From: Anaerolineaceae bacterium
Lineage (GTDB): Bacteria; Chloroflexota; Anaerolineae; Anaerolineales; Villigracilaceae
Length of the DNA: 35,160 nt
NCBI GenBank assembly: GCA_009885525.1
Contig: VFKN01000154.1
Span: forward strand, 1 to 35,160
Reading direction: 5' to 3'
Position 1 is the stretch's first letter. Each line of letters opens with the position of its first letter. The notes beneath the pieces are model-generated. The model saw nothing but the letters and a program-made list of their open reading frames with translations, was not told the DNA's origin and made no database searches. Shown here piece after piece: positions 7,433 to 14,333 of this stretch. The translations under genes and the position numbers were made by a program.

Positions 7433-7573
7433 GAAAGAGCAGATGTAATAACAGGGCTAATTGTTGCCGGAGTATTGGCCAATTCAAAACTGGCTCAGGC
7501 TGCTGCTTCAAATGTCCGCACCTATTACGTTTCGGCATGGCCACCGCTTTGTCGTTATGTCATAACAATTTGA
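7433..7573 (+). pseudogene. Remnant of a secreted-protein gene
   Basis: This frame is open for 46 codons between stops, without a start codon. It reads as the end of a signal peptide and a mature N-terminus: hydrophobic VITGLIVAGVLA, then Ala-rich KLAQAAA, then NVRTYYVSAW. The last segment resembles the first strand of some exported cupredoxin or multicopper oxidases (VR.YY.A). No SD or start is visible and the frame ends at TGA 7571. Most likely it is a decayed gene fragment between site B and the receiver-like gene; a chance frame cannot be excluded. Confidence 0.3.
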
Positions 7574-7591
7574 AAATTCACAAGGCTGGCC

Positions 7592-7613
7592 GGCGGATAT
7601 TGGAATATCCGCC
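7592..7613 (+). promoter_or_regulatory. Leader hairpin before receiver-like gene 2
   Basis: GGCGGATATT (7592-7601) pairs perfectly with AATATCCGCC (7604-7613). The hairpin is 35 bases before the ATG and has no T-run. Its position and GGCGG/CCGCC base match the hairpin before the paralogous gene at 1980. Confidence 0.5.
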
Positions 7614-7648
7614 AGACCCGCAATCAAAATATTACTGGAGCCATTATC

Positions 7649-8041
7649 ATGCCATCCTTATTAACTAGACGAATCTTTATTTTAGGCGCATCAATTTTTG
7701 AAGAAGGGATCGCGCATTTACTCAAAGTTGCAACCGACTTGCAGGTAACGCGCACGAAATATACAAATGATATTAAATTTATGGAAGACATCAAACGTAA
7801 CCAGCCGGACGTCATCCTTTTGAATGAGTCCACCCCGCTGAATTTTGCATGTATGCTCGATATGTTATTTTCCATGTCGTCCCTGGCTGGAGGGCGCGTA
7901 ATTATTGTCCGGCTCGACAATAACATGATCGATGTTTATGACTTCCCAAAACAGGCTTATGTAAATAAGCCTCGCAAGAAGCGGCGGCAAGTCATCGTCA
8001 CAAAACGAGATGAACTGGTTGCTCATTGTGTGCGGGGGTAA
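7649..8041 (+). CDS. Receiver-like protein lacking the phospho-Asp (paralogue)
   Basis: This 130-residue paralogue of the protein at 1980-2360 starts RRIFILGASIFEEGIAHLL and carries NQPDVILLNEST. The acidic pair of a receiver is replaced by Gly-Ala (13-14) and the phospho-acceptor by Asn59, so phosphorylation at the normal site should be impossible. The C-terminus differs from the paralogue: a basic patch, KPRKKRRQ (about 107-114), then TKRDELV, with no HTH domain. The basic patch could contact nucleic acid (speculative). GGAG lies 9 bases before the ATG. Promoter-like site B and a leader hairpin precede it. Confidence 0.75.
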   Translation: MPSLLTRRIFILGASIFEEGIAHLLKVATDLQVTRTKYTNDIKFMEDIKRNQPDVILLNESTPLNFACMLDMLFSMSSLAGGRVIIVRLDNNMIDVYDFPKQAYVNKPRKKRRQVIVTKRDELVAHCVRG

Positions 8042-8119
8042 TTTTTGAGGCAGTAATTAATTTGTAAATGTCAGCGTTTTTTTCAACGCAAGTATCGTAC
8101 GAAACGCTGATTTACGCAC

Positions 8120-8155
8120 CAGGTAGTCGCTTCTTTTAGCGCCTGCCTGATTTTT
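8120..8155 (+). terminator. Terminator after receiver-like gene 2
   Basis: CAGGTAGTCGCT (8120-8131) pairs with AGCGCCTGCCTG (8138-8149), with one G-U pair and one mismatch, followed by ATTTTT. A further imperfect hairpin, TCAGCGTTT/AAACGCTGA, lies just before it. Confidence 0.6.
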
Positions 8156-8189
8156 AAGATACCGCGGTAATTAACTTGGCAGGAAAGCC

Positions 8190-8279
8190 GCCCGACTAAG
8201 GTCGGAAATTTATAGACCAAAGTTAGGTATTAATAAGCACTATTGCCTGTTATGAGGTAGTACTTTTTCGGCTAATATA
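8190..8279 (+). promoter_or_regulatory. Promoter-like site C without a gene
   Basis: CCGACTAAGGTCGG (8190-8203), then GACCAAAGT (8215-8223), and 58 bases from that TAATATA (8273-8279). The stretch after the box also resembles site B (ATTGCC about 20 bases on). No ORF with a start follows; a perfect 20-bp hairpin begins 28 bases after TAATATA. Confidence 0.45.
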
Positions 8280-8306
8280 CTTACATGCTGGTAAACCGTT
8301 GACAAT

Positions 8307-8350
8307 AAATAATAGACCTTGCAAAAAAACTTTTGCAAGGTCTATTATTT
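8307..8350. terminator. Perfect 20-bp inverted repeat, bidirectional terminator
   Basis: The arm 8307-8326 is fully complementary to 8331-8350, with a 4-base loop. The GC-richer core GACCTTGC/GCAAGGTC is followed by TATTATTT on both strands, so it could stop transcription from either side. It lies between the plus-strand receiver-like gene and the minus-strand DUF1684 gene. Confidence 0.7.
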
Positions 8351-8351
8351 A

Positions 8352-8492
8352 CACACCTTACGCAAGCAAAACTCCAAAGGAGTGAAATGATTATAGATTT
8401 GCATAAGATCGGCACAATAACCCTGAAGGGGTGTCATATTTTTATGGCACAAATTATGCCATCCCTTCGGGATTACAAACTGCATAGGTGAG
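8352..8492. mobile_element. MITE-like element, copy 4
   Basis: Left end CACACCTTACGCA (8352-8364), right end TGCATAGGTGAG (8481-8492), flanked by exact copies of TTATTTA (8345-8351 and 8493-8499). The interior differs from copies 1-3: it has CCCTGAAGGGGTGTCAT, a TGGCA/TGCCA hairpin and ATCCCTTCGGGAT. There is no coding capacity. It overlaps the edge of the preceding perfect hairpin through the target duplication. Confidence 0.55.
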
Positions 8493-8522
8493 TTATTTAT
8501 ATTTGTACGTTGGCTGGGTCTA

Positions 8523-9347
8523 TTATTGTTGGGGTTGATATATCTCGCCCGCAGTGACTTTGAAGTCCAAATGATTTTGTTCGGGCGCAAAGACACAAGT
8601 GGCAAAGTCGGTGAAGGCACAGGGTGGGGAGTAGGCTTTGTTGAAATCAATGAAGATGCTGCCATCCTTCTCTTGATCGGCATACAGGTAACGGCCTGTG
8701 CGATAGGTTTCGTCTTTGCTGGTTAAATCCCAAAAGCGGATGAAGAGCGCATTGTCTTCTTCTTTGTTGACGTCGAGCTGGTAGTGGTTTCCGCCAAACT
8801 CAAAAGCGAGATAGCCTTCCACAAGAATCTCAGATTTTTCACCGCTTAGATTGGGGAAGTAAGCCATCTTCGGGCGGGCGTAGGGGGTGTAGGTTGTGGG
8901 GATGCGAAAATTCTCGTCAATCTCATACCAGATGCGTGTGGGGAAGCTGCGTCGTTCTTCGCGTTGGTTGTCCCATATCCGCACGCCGAAGCGATTTCCG
9001 CGCTGGATCACGACCAGTTGAATATCCAGCAAATTAATGAAACTGGGTTTTTCGGCTTCATCGGTTTGCAGGATCATGAAGTCTGTTTTCTTGCTGTTGA
9101 CGTTTACGGTCTGATTAGGCGCAGCATGCAAGGTGACGGATTTTCCGTTGAAATCCAAATCCCCGATCATTGCGGGCGCGCGTTCGGGCAGCTGCACTTC
9201 GCATTTTGGATCGGAGCCGAATTTGTTCCTGCCCAGTTTCAGCCAGCACAAACCCACAAGCGAAAGCCATCCGTTTTCTTTGCGGATGGTTTCGTTCTTT
9301 TCCTGGCGCCATTCATTTATGATTTGACGGTATGTTTTATTTGGCAT
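8523..9347 (-). CDS. DUF1684 family protein
   Basis: This 274-residue protein has the conserved C-terminal DUF1684 signature: TYRTGRYLYAD, IDFNKAYSPPCAFTDFATCVFAPEQN and FKVTAGE. The N-terminal half has WRQEKN and GWLSLVGLCWL, also typical of the family. Its biochemical role is unknown; no signal peptide is present, so it is probably cytoplasmic. The ATG at 9347 is preferred to an in-frame TTG at 9362 because that TTG lies inside TTGTATAATCG, a good -10 box. With the box at 9354-9359 the message would begin at or next to the ATG, so the gene may be leaderless; no Shine-Dalgarno sequence is present. Confidence 0.85.
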   Translation of the reverse strand: MPNKTYRQIINEWRQEKNETIRKENGWLSLVGLCWLKLGRNKFGSDPKCEVQLPERAPAMIGDLDFNGKSVTLHAAPNQTVNVNSKKTDFMILQTDEAEKPSFINLLDIQLVVIQRGNRFGVRIWDNQREERRSFPTRIWYEIDENFRIPTTYTPYARPKMAYFPNLSGEKSEILVEGYLAFEFGGNHYQLDVNKEEDNALFIRFWDLTSKDETYRTGRYLYADQEKDGSIFIDFNKAYSPPCAFTDFATCVFAPEQNHLDFKVTAGEIYQPQQ

Positions 9348-9363
9348 GCGACGATTATACAAT

Positions 9364-9399
9364 AAAAAAGGCGAGTCGATCTATCGACTCGCCTTTTTT
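9364..9399 (-). terminator. Bidirectional-type terminator
   Basis: A near-perfect palindrome: GGCGAGTCGAT and ATCGACTCGCC around CT, flanked by A6 and T6. On the minus strand it ends the membrane-protein gene at 9422-10012, just before the DUF1684 gene's own -10 box. Confidence 0.9.
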
Positions 9400-9421
9400 A
9401 TTTAACGATTTTATGATATGT

Positions 9422-10012
9422 TTATACGGCGGGAAGAACGATAGGAACGCCCAAATAAGTAATTGTTCCATACACAAGCATGATGATCGCAAGTATGGCG
9501 AATACCAGCCGTAAATTGTTTTCCTCTTTGAGTAACGATGCCCAGGCGGCGAACGCCACGCCAAGCGCCATGATCGCCATGATGAGTTGAAGCAAGTCGC
9601 CGCGTTGATTCCAGTTTGCTCCAATTTTAAAGTAAGCCTCTGAATCATCGAATTTGGTAGTGGACTCGAGGTACATTTCATCGTAATATTTCTCGTCCCA
9701 CACGGTCTCACGGGCAATGGCGTCTTGTAACTGTTGTGAGAAATCGGCTTGGTAGTATTCTGCAACGTCGGGTTTCTCGTCCTGGTTTAGATACCAGTTG
9801 TCGTAGTAGTTATAATCCTGAGAGACGAACTGATTAGCGCTGAGATATTCAGTGTTGCCATCGTTGAGAGCTTGCATGCCGAGGATTTCTGCATTGTTCT
9901 GCTCGCCGTCTGCCAGGGCGCTCTGGTAGCTCGACCAGGCTGTAAGCACACTCAATATTGCGATCAACGAGCCTAGTAAAAGCTCATGTCCGAGAAGTCT
10001 AAGGTATTTCAT
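9422..10012 (-). CDS. Hypothetical membrane protein with acidic Tyr-rich loop
   Basis: This 196-residue protein has one N-terminal hydrophobic segment (about 9-31) and two near the C-terminus (about 141-158 and 167-190). Between them lies a strongly acidic loop rich in Tyr, Asn and Gln (for example DYNYYDNWYLNQDEKPD), probably extracytoplasmic. No family is recognised. GGAG in AAAAAGGAGATTTATCAA precedes the ATG. It has its own terminator and no close co-directional neighbour, so it is likely monocistronic. Confidence 0.75.
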   Translation of the reverse strand: MKYLRLLGHELLLGSLIAILSVLTAWSSYQSALADGEQNNAEILGMQALNDGNTEYLSANQFVSQDYNYYDNWYLNQDEKPDVAEYYQADFSQQLQDAIARETVWDEKYYDEMYLESTTKFDDSEAYFKIGANWNQRGDLLQLIMAIMALGVAFAAWASLLKEENNLRLVFAILAIIMLVYGTITYLGVPIVLPAV

Positions 10013-10083
10013 TTGATAAATCTCCTTTTTTAATTTGTCGTAAATTTTGAAACTCCGAGGCTATTATATAGTAAATTTGGGAA

Positions 10084-10111
10084 TTGCATATTTACATTTT
10101 TGTTATAAAAT
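10084..10111 (+). promoter_or_regulatory. Likely promoter of the dCTP deaminase gene
   Basis: TTGCAT (10084-10089), a 16-base spacer, then TAAAAT (10106-10111), about 45 bases before the SD and ATG of the deaminase gene. The flanking region is AT-rich. The match is moderate. Confidence 0.4.
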
Positions 10112-10158
10112 GATGGCAGTTTTTCAGAAAAATTCATGTTCGTCTAAGGAGAAATAGT

Positions 10159-10713
10159 ATGGGATTGAAACCCGACCACTGGATCCGTAAGATGTCGCTG
10201 GAGCATAGGATGATCGAACCGTTTGTGGATAAGCAAGTCCGCCAGGGTGTGATCTCCTACGGCGTTTCCTCATATGGTTATGATGTGCGCGTTGCGGATG
10301 AATTCATGATCTTTACCAATGTCCATTCCGCCATCGTTGACCCTAAGAATTTCGATACAAAATCTATGTTTGAATTTAAAGGCGATGTGTGCATCATCCC
10401 GCCTAATTCATTTGCGCTGGCGCGTACCATTGAATACTTCCGCATTCCGCGTAATGTGTTAACGGTTTGTCTTGGCAAATCCACCTATGCGCGCTGCGGA
10501 CTGATTGTGAACGTCACGCCATTTGAACCGGAATGGGAAGGTTTTGTCACGCTTGAAATTTCAAACACCACGCCTCTCCCCGCGAAAGTGTATGCCAATG
10601 AAGGACTCGCGCAAGTGTTATTCTTTGAAGCGGATGAAGAGTGCGAGATTTCATACGCCGATAAAAAAGGAAAATATCAGGGGCAGCAGTCCATCGTCTT
10701 GCCGAGATTGTAA
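10159..10713 (+). CDS. dcd: dCTP deaminase
   Basis: This 184-residue protein matches dCTP deaminase along its length: [17 protein letters not shown], then [52 protein letters not shown] and the C-terminal [11 protein letters not shown]. The catalytic Glu of the family corresponds to E133 in TLEISN; S108 and R112 lie in the substrate-binding GKSTYARCG. It converts dCTP to dUTP and ammonia for dTMP synthesis, in the cytoplasm. AAGGAG lies 7-8 bases before the ATG. It stands alone, between an AT-rich promoter region and a MITE-like element. Confidence 0.95.
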   Translation: MGLKPDHWIRKMSLEHRMIEPFVDKQVRQGVISYGVSSYGYDVRVADEFMIFTNVHSAIVDPKNFDTKSMFEFKGDVCIIPPNSFALARTIEYFRIPRNVLTVCLGKSTYARCGLIVNVTPFEPEWEGFVTLEISNTTPLPAKVYANEGLAQVLFFEADEECEISYADKKGKYQGQQSIVLPRL

Positions 10714-10728
10714 AATATCCATTAGTAA

Positions 10729-10914
10729 CTCACCTTACGCAAAATGATATGTCTTTGCGAGGACGCTCTTGTTCTTCGTCCGACACTTGCACCGCGCTGC
10801 GGATGCAGTGCAGGTGAGCAATCCGCTCTTGCCTGTCCGAGATTGCTTTGCCGCTAAAAGCAAGAGCGCGGCTCGCAATGACATCAACTTTTTAGCAAAA
10901 GTGCGTAAGGTGAG
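10729..10914. mobile_element. MITE-like element, copy 2 (best preserved)
   Basis: Exact 13-bp terminal inverted repeats, CTCACCTTACGCA (10729-10741) and its complement (10902-10914), are flanked by exact TTAGTAA direct repeats (10722-10728 and 10915-10921). The 186-bp body has no ORF of note. It contains the GACACTTGC...GCAGTGCAGGTGAG module of copy 1 and the GAGATTGCTT...CTCGCAATGACAT module seen at the left edge of the window. Confidence 0.75.
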
Positions 10915-10952
10915 TTAGTAATCTGGTGAACTCCAGAATTGGGGACGAATAC

Positions 10953-10987
10953 AAAAGGGCATGGAATTCCATGCCCTTTTTTTATAT
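10953..10987. terminator. Shared terminator between dcd and zwf
   Basis: A 28-base perfect palindrome (10953-10980; arms GGGCATGGAA and TTCCATGCCC between A4 and T4) continues on the plus strand as a run of seven or more T. It sits directly after the zwf stop (minus strand) and downstream of dcd (plus strand), so it serves both convergent units. Confidence 0.9.
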
Positions 10988-10989
10988 TT

Positions 10990-12474
10990 CTATTCTTCTT
11001 TGTCGAGCATCATACTGGCTTCTTCATTTAGCCAGCGACGCCCATCGCGGGCGAGCAGGTCGTAGCCTTCGAGCGGCCCCCAGCTCCCGGGTTTATAGGC
11101 AGTCAGCGGCGGAGTCTGATGCGACTCCCAGGTTTGCAGGATCGGGTCAATTAACGACCAGGCTGTTTCCACTTCGTCTGCGCGGGTGAAGAGCGACGCA
11201 TCACCCTGCAAGGCATCCAGCAGAAGACGCTCATAAGATTCGGGAATTGCGGTTTTTCCAAACGCTTCAGAATAGCGGAATTCCATATCCACCGAGCGGG
11301 TCTCTGCGACCGTATCGGGCGCTTTGGCTTCAAAGCGGACGTGCAAACCTTCGTCGGGCTGCAGGTAAAGTACGAGGATATTTGGCTTCATGGTTTGCAT
11401 GGGGAACATGGCCAGCGGCGGCTCTTTAAATTGGATAATGATCTGCGATTGTTTTTCGGCCAGATTCTTCCCGGAGCGCAAATAAAAAGGCACACCCTTC
11501 CAGCGCCAGTTGTTGATGTAGAGTCGTAATGCCGCGTAAGTTGGCGTAGTGGAATTTGGATCAACCTCCGCTTCGCTGCGATAGCCCTTATATTGTCCGC
11601 GTACCGTGTTCGCTGAAACTTGTTCAGGGCTCATGGGCTGGATCGCACTCAGGACTTTTACTTTTTCATTTCGTAAATGAGCTGCGCTAAATGACGCCGG
11701 CGGTTCCATGGCAACCAGGGTAAGCAGTTGCAAAAGATGATTCTGGAACATGTCGCGCAGCACGCCTATGCTGTCATAAAAGCCTGCACGGTGTTCCACC
11801 CCGACTTTTTCGGCGACAGTGATCTGCACATGGTCAATATAAGTGCGATTCCAGATCGGCTCAAAGATGGTGTTGGCAAAGCGCGTGAACAAAATGTTCT
11901 GTACAGTTTCCTTGCCAAGATAATGATCGATGCGATAAATCTGGGCCTCTGTCAAAGCCTTGTGTACTTGCTTGTTCAAGGTGATTGCTGAAGCCAGATC
12001 CGTGCCAAAGGGTTTTTCAAGCACCACGCGCCGCCAGGCACCGTTCTCGTGTAGCTGACCTGAAGTGTCGAGGTTGTCAATAATGGCAGGGAAAAGCGTG
12101 GGGGGCAGTGCCATATAAAACAAGCGGTTGGCTTCGCCGTTTTCCAATTTAGTGAGATGTTCAGCAAGTTTGGCAAAGTCACTTGCTTCTGTGTATTTAC
12201 CCGAAAGATAATATAAATTGGACGCGAAAATCGCCCACTCTTCATCTTTAAACGAGTAACCTGCATGATCTTTCATGCCTTGATATAAATGCTCGCGGAA
12301 CTGTTCATCGGTAAACGCAGTGCCGCCAAATCCGACGATTTGAAATTTTTTCGGCGTGCGTCGCTTGCGGAATAAATTAAACAACGAAGGAATCAACTTG
12401 CGCTGCGTTAAATCACCCGATGCGCCGAAGATGACAATTGTTGTTAGTAAACCATTATTGGAAGGGTTATTCAT
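10990..12474 (-). CDS. zwf: Glucose-6-phosphate 1-dehydrogenase
   Basis: This 494-residue protein is of normal family length. The dinucleotide-binding motif GASGDLTQRK is at 17-26, EKPFGTDL near 153, and the active-site signature RIDHYLGKE at 181-189 (catalytic-site His and Lys). It oxidises glucose 6-phosphate to 6-phosphogluconolactone with NADP+ (or NAD+), the first step of the oxidative pentose-phosphate pathway. It is the last gene of a minus-strand operon pgl-gnd-zwf. TAAGGT lies 9-10 bases before the ATG. The 78-base gap from gnd is filled by a heptamer-periodic dyad. Confidence 0.97.
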   Translation of the reverse strand: MNNPSNNGLLTTIVIFGASGDLTQRKLIPSLFNLFRKRRTPKKFQIVGFGGTAFTDEQFREHLYQGMKDHAGYSFKDEEWAIFASNLYYLSGKYTEASDFAKLAEHLTKLENGEANRLFYMALPPTLFPAIIDNLDTSGQLHENGAWRRVVLEKPFGTDLASAITLNKQVHKALTEAQIYRIDHYLGKETVQNILFTRFANTIFEPIWNRTYIDHVQITVAEKVGVEHRAGFYDSIGVLRDMFQNHLLQLLTLVAMEPPASFSAAHLRNEKVKVLSAIQPMSPEQVSANTVRGQYKGYRSEAEVDPNSTTPTYAALRLYINNWRWKGVPFYLRSGKNLAEKQSQIIIQFKEPPLAMFPMQTMKPNILVLYLQPDEGLHVRFEAKAPDTVAETRSVDMEFRYSEAFGKTAIPESYERLLLDALQGDASLFTRADEVETAWSLIDPILQTWESHQTPPLTAYKPGSWGPLEGYDLLARDGRRWLNEEASMMLDKEE

Positions 12475-12495
12475 AATAAATTGACCTTAGACTGC

Positions 12496-12551
12496 GGACA
12501 ATGGACGATGGAAAGTTTTCCACGGTTAATGATCTATCGTCTATTGTTCCG
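12496..12551. repeat. Heptamer-periodic dyad between gnd and zwf
   Basis: Eight consecutive 7-base steps: GGACAAT, GGACGAT, GGAAAGT, TTTCCAC, GGTTAAT, GATCTAT, CGTCTAT, TGTTCCG. The last units are approximate reverse complements of the first ones (GGACAATGGACGAT versus ATCGTCTATTGTTCC), so the array can fold as an imperfect hairpin. Confidence 0.5.
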
Positions 12552-12552
12552 T

Positions 12553-13464
12553 TTACTCAGATTTTTTGATGGCGTGCCCGCCGAATTGATTCCGCAGCGC
12601 CGCTAACATGCGCGCGGGATAATTCTCCTCGTCGCGGCTGGCGAAGCGCATTTGCAGCGCAAGTGTGATAACGGGTGCGGGTACATCCAGATCGATCGAT
12701 TCAAATACCGTCCAGCGGCCTTCACCAGAATCTGCGACCCACGGCTTAATGTCTTTCAGGTCGGCATCTTCGTCAAGCGCGTTTGCCGAGAGATCCAATA
12801 GCCACGAGCGGACTACACTTCCGTGCTGCCAGATGTGTGATATCTGAGCAAGGTCGAGGCCGAATTCTTTTTTGGCTTTCAGAATTCCATAACCTTCAGC
12901 AAAGGCTTGCATCATGCCGTATTCAATGCCGTTGTGAACCATCTTCACATAATGTCCCGCGCCATGCGGACCGACACGTCCCCAGCCAAGTTCTTTGGTG
13001 GGCGCAAGTGTTTCAAAAATTGTGCGCAGTTTTTCGGTCACTTCTTCGTTGCCGCCGATCATCAAACTGTAACCTTCAGCGAGTCCCCAAATGCCGCCGC
13101 TGGTACCGCAGTCAACAAAGTCAATGCCTTTCGCTTCGAGCATAGCCGCATGCGCGATTGTGTCTTTGTAATTCGAGTTGCCGCCGTCGATGATGATGTC
13201 GCCTTTGTTCAATAACGCCGCGACCTTTTCAATTGTTTCGGTGGTGGTCTTGCCGGAAGGAACCATCACCCAAACGATCTTGGGCGAGGATGTCAATTTG
13301 CCGATTGCTTCTTCCACCGAGTATGCGCCTTCCGCGCCAAGTTGAATCGCGGAGTCGACTGTCTCTTTGGTGCGCGCATATCCAATCACGCGATGACCGC
13401 CGCGCGTAAGACGCGTGGCCATATTCAATCCCATTTTGCCTAAACCAATCAATGCTAATTCCAT
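12553..13464 (-). CDS. gnd: 6-phosphogluconate dehydrogenase, short form
   Basis: This 303-residue protein belongs to the short (about 300 residue) 6PGDH subfamily, which is commonly NAD+-dependent; the long NADP+ form has about 470. Visible are GLGKMGLNMA (7-16), DGGNSNYKDT, CGTSGGIWGL and the catalytic GHYVKMVHNGIEYGMMQ with its conserved Lys and Asn. It decarboxylates 6-phosphogluconate to ribulose 5-phosphate. It is the middle gene of pgl-gnd-zwf, 24 bases after pgl. AAGGAG lies 9 bases before the ATG. The Lys and Ser of the signature are intact, so the enzyme should be active. Confidence 0.95.
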   Translation of the reverse strand: MELALIGLGKMGLNMATRLTRGGHRVIGYARTKETVDSAIQLGAEGAYSVEEAIGKLTSSPKIVWVMVPSGKTTTETIEKVAALLNKGDIIIDGGNSNYKDTIAHAAMLEAKGIDFVDCGTSGGIWGLAEGYSLMIGGNEEVTEKLRTIFETLAPTKELGWGRVGPHGAGHYVKMVHNGIEYGMMQAFAEGYGILKAKKEFGLDLAQISHIWQHGSVVRSWLLDLSANALDEDADLKDIKPWVADSGEGRWTVFESIDLDVPAPVITLALQMRFASRDEENYPARMLAALRNQFGGHAIKKSE

Positions 13465-13488
13465 GTTGTAAATCTCCTTGAGTAAAAT

Positions 13489-14226
13489 TTATTTTTTTAA
13501 TTTGCTTGCCGCGGCTTCATCTATTAGCCAGATCAAATTTCCATTTTGCGGGTTAATTCTTTGAGCGGGATAAACATCAGGTTTATATTCACCGCTTAAT
13601 ACATTAAGTAAAGTTTCTGCTTTGCCTGCACCAGTAACGAGGAAGAAAATATTTCTCGCGCTGTTAAAAACAATTTGAGTGATTGTGACTCGATTTGCAG
13701 GACGGTCTTGATAATTTGCAGTCACCGCAAGTGTGGGCACATCCACATTTACCGGCGAACCGGGGAACAGCGACGCGGTATGCCCGTCATCGCCCATGCC
13801 GAGCAGAACCAGGTCAAAGCGCGGCCACTCAAGCGGTGGCTCCGCAAATTCTTTCAGCGTTTGCGCGTAATTCTTTGATGCTTCATCTGGCGCAAGTTCC
13901 GACATGACACGATGCATATTTGTCATGTCGATTTTATCAAACAAAACTTTTTGGGTTTGCCCGTAACTATTGCCTGCATCATCCACGGGTACGCAGCGCT
14001 CGTCGCCCCAGAAAAAATGCACGCGCGTCCACTCCACTTTGGTGGAGTATGAATCGCCGAGCGCTTCATAAAGTTTCATGGGCGTATTGCCGCCCGCAAG
14101 TGAAACAAGAAAACGCCCGCGCTCCTCAATCGATTGATTCGCAATTTCAATAAATGAATTCGCCGCGTATTGACTTAACTCGCTGCTGTCTTTGAATATT
14201 TTTATCACTTTGCGATTGTAACTCAC
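13489..14226 (-). CDS. pgl: 6-phosphogluconolactonase (DevB type)
   Basis: This 245-residue protein is of the SOL/DevB-type 6-phosphogluconolactonase family (related to NagB). It shows LAGGNTPMKLYEAL, FFWGDERCVP, NSYGQTQ and LLGMGDDGHTASLFPGSP with the expected His. It hydrolyses 6-phosphogluconolactone and is the first gene of the pathway operon. The start is a GTG with no Shine-Dalgarno; GATAAT lies only 4 bases upstream, so the message may be leaderless. A second in-frame GTG lies 6 codons on (14208) and cannot be excluded. Confidence 0.92.
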   Translation of the reverse strand: MSYNRKVIKIFKDSSELSQYAANSFIEIANQSIEERGRFLVSLAGGNTPMKLYEALGDSYSTKVEWTRVHFFWGDERCVPVDDAGNSYGQTQKVLFDKIDMTNMHRVMSELAPDEASKNYAQTLKEFAEPPLEWPRFDLVLLGMGDDGHTASLFPGSPVNVDVPTLAVTANYQDRPANRVTITQIVFNSARNIFFLVTGAGKAETLLNVLSGEYKPDVYPAQRINPQNGNLIWLIDEAAASKLKK

Positions 14227-14298
14227 TTGGATTATCGCGTGTTTTGTTTAATTGATAATTTTTTGGTAAGTATCAAGATTAATAAACAAAGTTTTGAT

Positions 14299-14326
14299 TT
14301 GTAAATTATGCGATACCATGTAAAAT
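14299..14326 (+). promoter_or_regulatory. Promoter for a likely leaderless message
   Basis: TTGTAA (14299-14304), 16 bases, then TG-TAAAAT (-10 at 14321-14326 with an extended TG). The ATG at 14334 is only 7 bases after the -10 box and has no SD, so transcription would start at the initiation codon. The divergent pgl promoter lies in the same 107-base gap. Confidence 0.5.
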
Positions 14327-14333
14327 TAACCGC

